NCBI GenBank assembly: GCA_047629975.1
Contig: JBLHUT010000167.1
Span: 1 to 8,072 of the forward strand
Length of the DNA stretch: 8,072 nt
Origin: JBLHUT01 sp047629975
Lineage (GTDB): Bacteria; Pseudomonadota; Alphaproteobacteria; Rhodobacterales; Rhodobacteraceae
Direction of reading: 5' to 3'
Under the pieces are notes generated by a model. The model was not told the DNA's origin. It searched no databases and worked only from the letters and a program-made list of their open reading frames with translations. Positions 1 through 6,919 of the stretch are shown in pieces. Position 1 is the first letter of the stretch; each line of letters opens with the position of its first letter. The position numbers and the translations under genes were made by a program.

Positions 1-89
1 CGCTCGGACAGCAGCTGCCAAAGCGATAGGACAATTGCCAAGATCCCCAAAATGCCCACACAGGTTCGTGCTGTTCCCAAACGTCGCAT
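1..89 (-). CDS. Partial unidentified membrane-anchored or secreted protein (N-terminus only)
   Basis: Reading leftward from an ATG at 89, 29 codons are open to the window edge. The peptide begins MRRLGTARTC and continues with a hydrophobic stretch at about residues 10-27 (VGILGILAIVLSLWQLL). Arginines at 2, 3 and 8 precede this stretch, which is the layout of a signal peptide or N-terminal membrane anchor with the start of the mature part cytoplasmic or exported depending on cleavage. A GTG directly upstream (90-92) is an alternative start and is better spaced from a GAGGA on the minus strand about nine bases away. The gene is divergent from selD with only about 60 bases between starts, so the two may share a control region. 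The visible part is too short to name a family. Confidence 0.6.
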   Translation of the reverse strand, partial: MRRLGTARTCVGILGILAIVLSLWQLLSE

Positions 90-150
90 CACCTTGTTCT
101 TTCCTCTTGGTTTGCGTTACCCATCAAGCGACATAGCGGAGTCAAAGAAA
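90..150. promoter_or_regulatory. Divergent intergenic region upstream of selD
   Basis: These 61 bases separate the start of the leftward membrane-protein gene from the selD fusion. They must hold at least part of both control regions. The ribosome-binding site of selD is clear: GGAG at 138-141, nine bases before the ATG at 151. A GAGGA-type site for the leftward gene is visible on the minus strand around 101-106. I could not pick out convincing -35 and -10 boxes on either strand, so promoter positions are not assigned. Confidence 0.4.
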
Positions 151-2328
151 ATGGACAGCTCTCTTCCTTTAACCCGTGATCTCGTTTTTATCGGCGGTGG
201 CCATGCCCATGCATTGGTATTGCGCAAATGGGGCATGAACCCGTTGCCAGGCGTGCAGGTGACACTGATCAACCCCGGCCCGACCGCGCCCTACACCGGT
301 ATGCTTCCGGGATATATCGCAGGGCATTATCCGCGCCACGCCCTCGAGATCGATCTGGTAAAACTGGCGCGCTTTGCCGGGGCGCGGTTGGTTCTGGGCG
401 CGGCCAGCGGCATCGACCGCGCGGCGCAAACGGTTCAGGTGCCCGGACATCCCGACCTGCGCTATGACGCAGTGTCGATCGACGTGGGCATCACCTCTGA
501 TATGCCGCGCCTGCCGGGCTTTGCCGAGCACGGTATTGCCGCAAAACCGCTGGGCGACTTTGCCCGCGCGTGGGAGACATTTGCCGCCACGACAACCGGA
601 CAGGTCGATCTGTGCGTCATCGGTGCGGGTGTTGCAGGGGTCGAGCTGGCGCTGGCGATGCACCACCGGCTGGCCGGCAAGGGGGCACCACCGCGCGTCA
701 CGATCGTGGACAGGGGCGAGGCTCTTGCCGGATTATCGCCCCCTGCACGGATGGTTCTGTTCGAACGTCTGCGCGCGGCGGATATCCGGGTACTTGGCAA
801 CGTAGCGGTGCAACATGTGACCGCAACCGGCGTGCATCTTGAAGACGGGCGCATCCTCGCCTCCGATTTCACATTGGGGGCTGCCGGGGCACGCCCCCAC
901 GACTGGCTTGGCGATCTGGGGCTGGAGCAAGAGAGTGGATACCTGAACGTTAATAAATACTTACAAACCACAAGTGATCCAAAGGTTTATGCTGTGGGCG
1001 ACTGTGCGCACATGGGCTTTGCGCCGCGCCCCAAGGCAGGGGTTTATGCGGTGCGACAGGCACCGGTCCTGTTTGACAACTTGCGCGCGGATATGGCGGG
1101 TGGTCGGCTGCGGGCCTTTGCGCCTCAAAAAGATTTCCTCAAGCTGATCTCGCTGGGGGCCAGATCAGCGACAGCGGATGTGTACGGCACAGGGCCAACC
1201 GGCGCGTGGCTCTGGCGGCTCAAGGACCACATCGACCGGACATTCATGGACAAGTTCACGACACTGCCTGCCATGCCCATGCCAAAGCTGCCTGCGGCAC
1301 ACGCAAAGGGCATGGAGCGTGCGATCGGCGTGACCCCGCCTTGTGGGGGGTGCGGCTCAAAGGTGGGGGGCGATGTTCTGGCAAAGACACTGGCAGACCT
1401 GCCCGCACCCGCGCGCGCCGATGTGGCCTCGCGCCCGGGCGACGATGCCGCGATCCTGCGGCACGGGGCGGGTTGGCAGGTCATGACAACCGATCACCTG
1501 CGCGCCTTTACGCTGGATCCGGTCACACAAACGCGCATCACCGCCATTCACGCGCTTGGCGATATCTGGGCAATGGGGGCCGCACCACAAGCCGTCACCG
1601 CCACAGTGATCCTGCCCCGGATGGTCGACGCCCTGCAAGCCGCGATGCTGTCAGAAATAATGCAAACCGCCAGTGCGGTATTTCGGGCCGAGGGTGCGGA
1701 CCTTGTGGGCGGGCACAGCTCCATCGGTGCGGAACTTACGGTGGGGTTCACAATCACCGGCCTGAGCGATACCGCGCCCGTGACTGTCGGCGGTGCCTTG
1801 CCGGGCGATGTTGTGATCGTGACAAAACCCATCGGTTCCGGAACCCTGCTGGCCGGAGAGATGCGGATGCGCGCCAACGGCGCCGACGTGGCGGCAGCCT
1901 ACACACTAATGGCCCAATCCCAATCGAAAGCGGCACGCATTCTGTCGAAGGCACATGCCATGACCGACGTGACGGGCTTTGGGCTGGCGGGGCATCTGTG
2001 GAATATCTGCCAGACTTCCGGCGTGGCGGCAACGATCACCCTATCGGACGTGCCGGTGATGAACGGCGCACTGGATTTAGCGAACTCGGGCCTGCGCTCC
2101 AGCCTGTTCGCGGCAAACCGCGCGGCGTTGGCCGGAGTTGTCCAAAGCAGCCTCGCGCAGGACGCACGCGCCGATTTGCTGTTTGATCCGCAAACTGCCG
2201 GAGGGCTGCTTGCCTGTGTCGCCCCACAAGAGGCCGACGCCTGCCTTGCTGCCCTGAAAGCTGCCGGATATCAGGCCGCACGGGTCGGCGTGCTGCAAAG
2301 CGCCCCTCCCGGCATTTCGATCAGCTAA
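151..2328 (+). CDS. selD: Fusion of NDH-2-like FAD/NAD(P) oxidoreductase and selenophosphate synthetase (selenide, water dikinase)
   Basis: This 725-residue protein has two parts. Residues about 9-350 are a pyridine-nucleotide oxidoreductase of the NADH dehydrogenase-like type. It has an FAD-binding glycine cluster GGGHAH (15-20), an NAD(P)-binding GAGVAG followed by E165 (158-165), and a second FAD motif VYAVGDCAHM (279-288). Residues about 391-725 are SelD, which makes selenophosphate, AMP and phosphate from selenide, ATP and water. Its landmarks are the catalytic loop CGGCGSK (398-404), GDDAAIL (430-436), TTDHLRA, GGHSS, TDVTGFGLAGH and DPQTAGGLL. By alignment with E. coli SelD, C401 matches the essential Cys17 and K404 matches Lys20. 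The active-site residue is Cys, not selenocysteine. The start at 151 is chosen over an in-frame ATG at 52 because GGAG precedes it, the homologous part begins a few residues later, and the longer form would run into the divergent gene. Such fusions are known in bacteria. The substrate of the flavin part is not established. Confidence 0.95.
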   Translation: MDSSLPLTRDLVFIGGGHAHALVLRKWGMNPLPGVQVTLINPGPTAPYTGMLPGYIAGHYPRHALEIDLVKLARFAGARLVLGAASGIDRAAQTVQVPGHPDLRYDAVSIDVGITSDMPRLPGFAEHGIAAKPLGDFARAWETFAATTTGQVDLCVIGAGVAGVELALAMHHRLAGKGAPPRVTIVDRGEALAGLSPPARMVLFERLRAADIRVLGNVAVQHVTATGVHLEDGRILASDFTLGAAGARPHDWLGDLGLEQESGYLNVNKYLQTTSDPKVYAVGDCAHMGFAPRPKAGVYAVRQAPVLFDNLRADMAGGRLRAFAPQKDFLKLISLGARSATADVYGTGPTGAWLWRLKDHIDRTFMDKFTTLPAMPMPKLPAAHAKGMERAIGVTPPCGGCGSKVGGDVLAKTLADLPAPARADVASRPGDDAAILRHGAGWQVMTTDHLRAFTLDPVTQTRITAIHALGDIWAMGAAPQAVTATVILPRMVDALQAAMLSEIMQTASAVFRAEGADLVGGHSSIGAELTVGFTITGLSDTAPVTVGGALPGDVVIVTKPIGSGTLLAGEMRMRANGADVAAAYTLMAQSQSKAARILSKAHAMTDVTGFGLAGHLWNICQTSGVAATITLSDVPVMNGALDLANSGLRSSLFAANRAALAGVVQSSLAQDARADLLFDPQTAGGLLACVAPQEADACLAALKAAGYQAARVGVLQSAPPGISIS

Positions 2329-3370
2329 GGTCGCACACGGCCTGTGTGATCCGCTCTGCTGCGGATTGCAGCCCTTGAGGGTCCAGCGCGATGTCGATGC
2401 GCGCAGCCCCGAAAGCGGCCTCTTGGCGGCTTTTGGCATAGCGGGCGTCGTAATGATGCTCGATCAGGTCGCGCGCAAGGTCGCGAAAGGCTTTGTCAGC
2501 GATCATCGTCGACCACTGCGCGATCTTGTCGTGCCCGACGTGGTTCACCAAGCCCGCCAGCTTCTGCTCCAGCCGGTCCGGATCCGCCGATAAATCGGCA
2601 TAGGCCTGTGCCAGATACGTCGCACGGTCCCCAAGGGTGGCGGCAACGGTGATCCGCGGCGCCGCGAGCATCGCCGCCCAGAACGACGGCGGCACAAGCA
2701 GGTTGCCGACCTTGCTCGATTCAGCCTCCACAAGGATAGGACGGGCCGGATCACAAGCCGCCAGCTTGCCCATCAACGCGGTTTCGAACGCCTTCTGCGA
2801 GGGCTGCCCGCCCGGGCGCGGACCCAGAACCGAACCACGGTGATTGGCCAGCCCCTCAAGATCGATCATCTGGACCCCGCGTTGGGCGCACAAATGCAAC
2901 AGATCGGTCTTCGCCGTGCCTGTATCCCCGTCCAAAAGGATCAGCCGATGCGCAAGCGCCGTATCATAAAGCGCCGCCACCACCGCCCTGCGATAGGTTT
3001 GATACCCGCCCTCAAGAACCTGAACACGCCAGCCGATCTGCTCGAGGATCGACGCAAACGAGCCCGACCGCTGACCGCCGCGCCAGCAATAGACCAAGGG
3101 CTGCCAACTGCCCGGCTTGTCGGCAAGCGTGGTTTCCAGATGCGTGGCCGCATTGCGTGACACCAACGCCGCCCCGAGTTTGCGCGCCTTGAAAGGGCTT
3201 TCGAGGGTATAGATTGTGCCGACACGGGCGCGCTCCGCATCAGACAGGACCGGCAGGTTGATCGCCCCCGGAATGTGGTCTTCGGCAAATTCGGCAGGGG
3301 CGCGCACGTCGATCACCGTATCAAACGGAACATCGGACAATCGGGACAGATCGGGTAAGGTATAACGCAT
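2321..3370 (-). CDS. mnmH: tRNA 2-selenouridine synthase (SelU/YbbB)
   Basis: This 349-residue protein is near the usual length (E. coli about 364). MnmH uses selenophosphate to convert wobble 2-thiouridine to 2-selenouridine in a few tRNAs, through a geranylated intermediate. Residues 1-130 are a rhodanese domain with VIDVRAPAEF, the hallmark HIPGAINLP, and YCWRGGQRSG carrying the catalytic cysteine C95. A nucleotide-binding domain follows, with a Walker A-like loop GDTGTAKT (148-155) and the family motif ANHRGS..G....GQPSQKAFE (about 175-196). The loop has Ala where Gly usually precedes Lys. An upstream GTG at 3379 gives only three more residues. The ATG at 3370 is preferred because AGGTGG lies five bases before it. 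The gene overlaps the end of selD by eight bases, tail to tail, and its substrate is the product of SelD, so the two form a pathway pair on opposite strands. Confidence 0.95.
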   Translation of the reverse strand: MRYTLPDLSRLSDVPFDTVIDVRAPAEFAEDHIPGAINLPVLSDAERARVGTIYTLESPFKARKLGAALVSRNAATHLETTLADKPGSWQPLVYCWRGGQRSGSFASILEQIGWRVQVLEGGYQTYRRAVVAALYDTALAHRLILLDGDTGTAKTDLLHLCAQRGVQMIDLEGLANHRGSVLGPRPGGQPSQKAFETALMGKLAACDPARPILVEAESSKVGNLLVPPSFWAAMLAAPRITVAATLGDRATYLAQAYADLSADPDRLEQKLAGLVNHVGHDKIAQWSTMIADKAFRDLARDLIEHHYDARYAKSRQEAAFGAARIDIALDPQGLQSAAERITQAVCDLS

Positions 3371-3631
3371 GGCGGCCACCTATCGCGTTTGTGTCGCCAA
3401 AGGAAGATGCCTTAAGCGCAGGGCCATTTGCAAAACGTGCGCGTCCTTTCGGTAATCCTGTCCCTTCAGTGATAAAGGCGCCACAGGCACGGCACGGCAC
3501 GAAGGCCCCGTGACGCCGCGCCAGAGTGGGCTGCGCCGATACCTGCGCCTGTGTGCAACAGACCAAAGCGGCCCCCGCACCGCCCCTTGTCAAACAGTAC
3601 CGGCCCCTCGGTCAAACAGTCTCGGCCGCGC
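3371..3631. other. Gap between ybbP and mnmH, no gene recognised
   Basis: This 261-base gap is the longest non-coding stretch in the window. The genes on both sides run leftward, so it is the 3' end of ybbP and the 5' leader of mnmH. I see no strong hairpin followed by a T run, so no terminator is assigned and readthrough into mnmH is possible. It holds an imperfect two-copy repeat (3589-3625) and three perfect tandem copies of GGCAC (3486-3500). A minus-strand frame from a TTG at 3593 contains a CxxC (VPCRACGAF) but continues over the mnmH start and has no clear ribosome site. I do not call it a gene. Confidence 0.5.
3589..3625. repeat. Imperfect tandem repeat, two copies with a 22-base period
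   Basis: The ten bases GTCAAACAGT occur at 3589-3598 and again at 3611-3620. Each is followed after two variable bases by CGGCC. Similar C-rich flanks (GCCCCTTG and GCCCCTCG) precede each copy. The repeat lies just after the ybbP stop codon, about 220 bases upstream of mnmH. It could be a protein-binding site, a remnant of local duplication, or chance. The 22-base period is about two helical turns, which would place two bound proteins on the same face of the DNA. Confidence 0.55.
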
Positions 3632-6175
3632 CTATTCGCGCGACCGCAAGACCCCCGCAGGCCGCGCCGCAAGCGGACGCCACGCAAAGCCGAGCCCCGC
3701 CAGCAACGTCACAACCACACCGCCAATCACAATGCCGATGGCCGATGCCGGCTCGAACCGGTATTCGGATTCCATCACGAACGTCAGAACGGCCCAGCCA
3801 AAGACCGCCCCCGCGAAGATCGCAACCAACCCCGCAGCCAACCCCAGAAGCGCCGAGCGCAAGGCAAAGTACAAAAGGATCTGTCCTCGAACAGCCCCCA
3901 CCGTCTTGAGCACAGCCGCCTCGAACACCCGCGCCCGCTCTCCCGCTGCCGCAGCACCGATCAGCACGATCACACCGGTGATCAACGTCGCCGCCGCTCC
4001 GTACGTAATCGCCGCCGCCAGACTGGCCAGAACATTTGCCACCTGATCCAGCGCATCGCGCACCCTGATTGCGGTGATATTGGGATACGACCGCGCCAGA
4101 TCGCGCAAAATGGCCGCCTCGGAACTTTCATCGGCGTAGATCGTCGCGATGTGGGTGTGCGGCGCACCAGCAAGCGCGGCAGGGTTCATCGTCAGCACAA
4201 AACCGATGCCGGCAGTCGAAAAATCGACCTCCCGAAAACTGGTGATCGTGCCGGTGATGTCGCGCCCCAGAATATTCACGGTCATCGTATCGCCAAGTGA
4301 CAGCCCGATTTCTTCGGCTTCCTCCGCCGCAAAGCTGATCTGTGGCGGGCCGGAATAATTTTCAGGCCACCACGCCCCTTCGGTAATCCGCGTCAAAGGT
4401 GCCGGCGATTCGGCGTAAGTCAGACCACGATCCCCGCGCACAACCCAGTGCGAGCCTGCGACCTCTTGTGCGGGCCTGCCGTTGATCTGGCTGACCACGC
4501 CGCGCAGCATCGGGGCTGTTTCGACCTTTGAAACACCCGGATCGCTCTCCAGCCGCTCCAGAAACCCCGGCAACTGGCTCGTTTGGATATCGACCATGAA
4601 ATAGCTCGGAGCCACCGCTGGAATGTCCCGCGCGATCGCACTGCGCAGGTTCCAGTCGATCTGCCCCACCGCGGCCAGAACCGTCAACCCCAAGCCAAGC
4701 GACAGCACCACCGAGCGCGCCTCGCCGCCCGGTCCGCCCACAGCCCCCAGCGCCAGACGCAGCGCCGTGTGTCCGCGCACGATCCGCGCCCGCGCAAGCC
4801 GCTTTGCCGCCAACCGCACGCCAGCCGCCGCCGCAACCAGCAACAACAACGCCCCACAGATGCCACCCGCCGCATAAAGCGTCAGCGTCGGCACACTGGA
4901 AAACGCCGTGGCCACGCCGACCAACGCCACCAGAACAAGCCCCGTAGCCAGCAGAAATACCGGCCTTGGCAAGCCCCAGCCCACGCCTCCCGCATCGCGG
5001 AACAAGGCCGCGGCACGCACCTGCTCTGTGCGCGCCAACGGCCACAGCGTGAACAAAAGCGCCGTCAGCCCCCCGTAAATCGCCGCCTCGGCCAAAGGTC
5101 CGCCGTAAACCCCCACCGCGACCGGCACCGGCAATTGCGCCTCCAGCACAGGTGCCAGCACCAACGGGACAGCCGCCCCCAACGCCAGCCCGATCACGAT
5201 GCCGATCACAGCAAGCACGCCGATCTGCATCATGTAGGCTGTAAAAATCACCTTTCCCTCAGCACCCAAAGTCTTGAGGATCGCGATCACCGCAACTTTT
5301 GTATCCAGATAGGATCGCACAGCCGCCGATACCCCGACCCCGCCGACAGCCAGCCCTGCAAGGCCAACCAGCACCAGAAAGGCCCCCAGACGCTCCACAA
5401 AACGGGTCACGCCCGGTGCCCCGTTGCGACTGTCGCGCCAGCGCAGGCCGGTTTGGGCAAACTCGGCCTCTGCGCGTGCCTCGAGCGCATCAAGATCGGT
5501 ACCCTCGGGAAGCGCCATGCGGTAGTGGGTCTCGAACAGGCTTCCGGGTTCCAGAAGGCGCGAATTCTCAAGATCGGATGTCCGCACGATACTGCGCGGG
5601 CCAAGGGAAAACCCGCCCCCCGCCTGATCGGGCGCAGACACCAGAACGGCCGACAGCACAAAGCCTTGCGTGCCAAGCTCGAACCGGTCGCCAGGCACAA
5701 GGCCCAGCCGGTCAACCAGCACGCGGTCCATGACCGCACCGGGCAACCCGTTGCTCCCGTCCAGCGCCTGCCGGAGCGGCATCGGAGGGTCCAGAACCGT
5801 TTGCCCGTAAATCGGATAGGCATCGTCGATGCCTTTGATCTGCGTCAGACCGCGCTCTTCGTCGGCATCCGGTCTGGGCACCACGACCATCGAGCGGAAA
5901 TCGACGACTTCAGACACCTCGAGCGCCTGTTGCTCGATCCATGCCCGCTCGCTGGCCTCGGCAAACCGGTAGGTAAAGCGCGCCTCGGCGTCACCGCCAA
6001 GGATCGTGGCCCCTTCGCGCACCAACCCTTCGGTGATGCTGACCCGCACAGAGCCCACAGCCGCAATCGCCGCCACCCCCAGCGCCAGACACGCCAGAAA
6101 GACACGGAACCCCTTGAGCCCGCCGCGCAACTCCCGGCGCGCGATACGCCACGCAATTTTGAGGGTCGCGCTCAT
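3632..6175 (-). CDS. ybbP: FtsX-like ABC transporter permease, YbbP family
   Basis: This 847-residue inner-membrane protein is the permease partner of the ATPase encoded just upstream. It shows the long YbbP-type architecture with two FtsX units and about ten membrane segments. One lies near 24-43 after a basic N-terminus (RIARRELRGG). Three or more follow at about 265-285, 313-343 and 366-383, then about 404-424, 431-451 and 487-505, and finally 720-744, 770-795 and 813-830. Large extracytoplasmic regions lie at about 45-260 and 510-715. Each FtsX unit carries the typical coupling stretch: VAVIAILKTLGAEGKVI (294-310) and VFEAAVLKTVGAVRGQI (750-766). The ATG at 6175 is chosen over an upstream in-frame start. 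It has GGAGG seven bases before it and forms an ATGA overlap with the end of ybbA, so translation is probably coupled. The substrate of this family is not firmly known. Proposals involve lipoprotein or lipid-linked release, and the neighbouring TesA-like hydrolase fits an envelope role. Confidence 0.93.
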   Translation of the reverse strand: MSATLKIAWRIARRELRGGLKGFRVFLACLALGVAAIAAVGSVRVSITEGLVREGATILGGDAEARFTYRFAEASERAWIEQQALEVSEVVDFRSMVVVPRPDADEERGLTQIKGIDDAYPIYGQTVLDPPMPLRQALDGSNGLPGAVMDRVLVDRLGLVPGDRFELGTQGFVLSAVLVSAPDQAGGGFSLGPRSIVRTSDLENSRLLEPGSLFETHYRMALPEGTDLDALEARAEAEFAQTGLRWRDSRNGAPGVTRFVERLGAFLVLVGLAGLAVGGVGVSAAVRSYLDTKVAVIAILKTLGAEGKVIFTAYMMQIGVLAVIGIVIGLALGAAVPLVLAPVLEAQLPVPVAVGVYGGPLAEAAIYGGLTALLFTLWPLARTEQVRAAALFRDAGGVGWGLPRPVFLLATGLVLVALVGVATAFSSVPTLTLYAAGGICGALLLLVAAAAGVRLAAKRLARARIVRGHTALRLALGAVGGPGGEARSVVLSLGLGLTVLAAVGQIDWNLRSAIARDIPAVAPSYFMVDIQTSQLPGFLERLESDPGVSKVETAPMLRGVVSQINGRPAQEVAGSHWVVRGDRGLTYAESPAPLTRITEGAWWPENYSGPPQISFAAEEAEEIGLSLGDTMTVNILGRDITGTITSFREVDFSTAGIGFVLTMNPAALAGAPHTHIATIYADESSEAAILRDLARSYPNITAIRVRDALDQVANVLASLAAAITYGAAATLITGVIVLIGAAAAGERARVFEAAVLKTVGAVRGQILLYFALRSALLGLAAGLVAIFAGAVFGWAVLTFVMESEYRFEPASAIGIVIGGVVVTLLAGLGFAWRPLAARPAGVLRSRE

Positions 6176-6888
6176 TCTGCGGCCTCCGAGGCGCGCGGGG
6201 GTGTCGTCTTGGTCGTGTCCTCGGCAATCAGCCCGTCGGCCAGACGCACAATCCGGTCGCACCGTTCGGCAAGCTCGGGCGCGTGGGTCACAAGAATAAG
6301 CGTCGCACCGTGGCGGTCGCGCAGGCCGAACAACAGCTCCATGATCGCCTGTCCGGTGGTCCCGTCCAGATTGCCCGTCGGCTCGTCCGCCAACAGGATG
6401 TCCGGGCGCGGGGCCGCCGCACGCGCAAGTGCGACACGCTGCTGCTCTCCGCCCGACATTTGCGCGGGGTAGTGATGCGCGCGTTTGCCCAGCCCCATGG
6501 CCTGCAATTCTGCCTCGGCACGGTCGAACGCATCCCGCTCGCCCGCAAGCTCGAGCGGGGTTGCAACATTTTCAAGCGCTGTCATTGTCGGGATCAGGTG
6601 GAAAGACTGGAACACCACCCCCATATGATGACGGCGGAACCGGGCCAGTGCGTCTTCGTTCATCGCGGACAGGTCTTGCCCCATTGCGGTGATCTGTCCG
6701 GCGGTGGCGCGCTCCAGCCCGCCCATCAGCATCAGGAGAGACGATTTGCCCGAGCCCGAAGGACCCACCATGCCCACAGTTTCCCCCTTGGACACCTGCA
6801 TCGAGATACCGTGCAGAATTTCCACTTTCCCCGCATTGCCTTCAAGCGAGAGCTTCACATCGGTAAGCGAAAGGATCGGGTCGACCAT
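6172..6888 (-). CDS. ybbA: ABC transporter ATP-binding protein, YbbA family (LolD/MacB-like)
   Basis: This 238-residue cytoplasmic ATPase has every core motif: Walker A GPSGSGKS (42-49), Q-loop glutamine Q94 in VVFQSFHLIP, signature MSGGEQQ (144-150, Met in place of the usual Leu), Walker B ILLADEP (164-170), D-loop region GNLD (172-175) and switch histidine H202 in LVTHAPEL. Family members of this type (YbbA, LolD, MacB, FtsE) pair with FtsX-like permeases that work by mechanical coupling across the membrane. Its stop overlaps the start of the permease gene by four bases, so the two form an operon. The start is the ATG at 6886-6888, with GGAG seven bases upstream. A TTG one codon earlier is less likely. 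The gene is divergent from the TesA-like gene with only about 31 bases between them. Confidence 0.96.
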   Translation of the reverse strand: MVDPILSLTDVKLSLEGNAGKVEILHGISMQVSKGETVGMVGPSGSGKSSLLMLMGGLERATAGQITAMGQDLSAMNEDALARFRRHHMGVVFQSFHLIPTMTALENVATPLELAGERDAFDRAEAELQAMGLGKRAHHYPAQMSGGEQQRVALARAAAPRPDILLADEPTGNLDGTTGQAIMELLFGLRDRHGATLILVTHAPELAERCDRIVRLADGLIAEDTTKTTPPRASEAAE

Positions 6889-6919
6889 CAACAGGCTCCA
6901 AAAAATTTACAGTTACCCC
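6889..6919. promoter_or_regulatory. Short divergent region between ybbA and the tesA-like gene
   Basis: These 31 bases include an A/T-rich run (AAAAAATTTACAG) and the GGAG ribosome site of ybbA on the minus strand. The gap is too short to hold full promoters for both directions. At least one promoter must therefore lie inside a coding region, or the tesA-like transcript starts almost at its start codon. No standard promoter boxes could be assigned with confidence. Confidence 0.35.

Noticed and set aside
52..150. Longer selD start at 52 adding 33 residues
   Set aside because: The extra residues lack oxidoreductase homology and overlap the divergent gene's start. The ATG at 151 has a well-placed GGAG and begins just before the FAD motif.
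1342..1362. Selenocysteine-encoding SelD
   Set aside because: Some SelD proteins use selenocysteine at the catalytic position, but here the codon is TGC and no in-frame TGA or SECIS-like hairpin is needed to read the gene.
1206..2186. A 326-codon plus-strand frame inside selD
   Set aside because: It lies in another frame over conserved SelD motifs and its product is Arg/Gly/His-rich low-complexity sequence without a family signature.
3486..3500. GGCAC in three tandem copies as a functional repeat
   Set aside because: Three five-base units are easily produced by slippage in GC-rich DNA and there is no further structure around them.
4583..6472. A 629-codon open frame on the plus strand across ybbP
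   Set aside because: It is antisense to a clear permease and ATPase. Its product is rich in Arg, Gln, His and Pro with no motifs, as expected for a shadow frame in GC-rich DNA.
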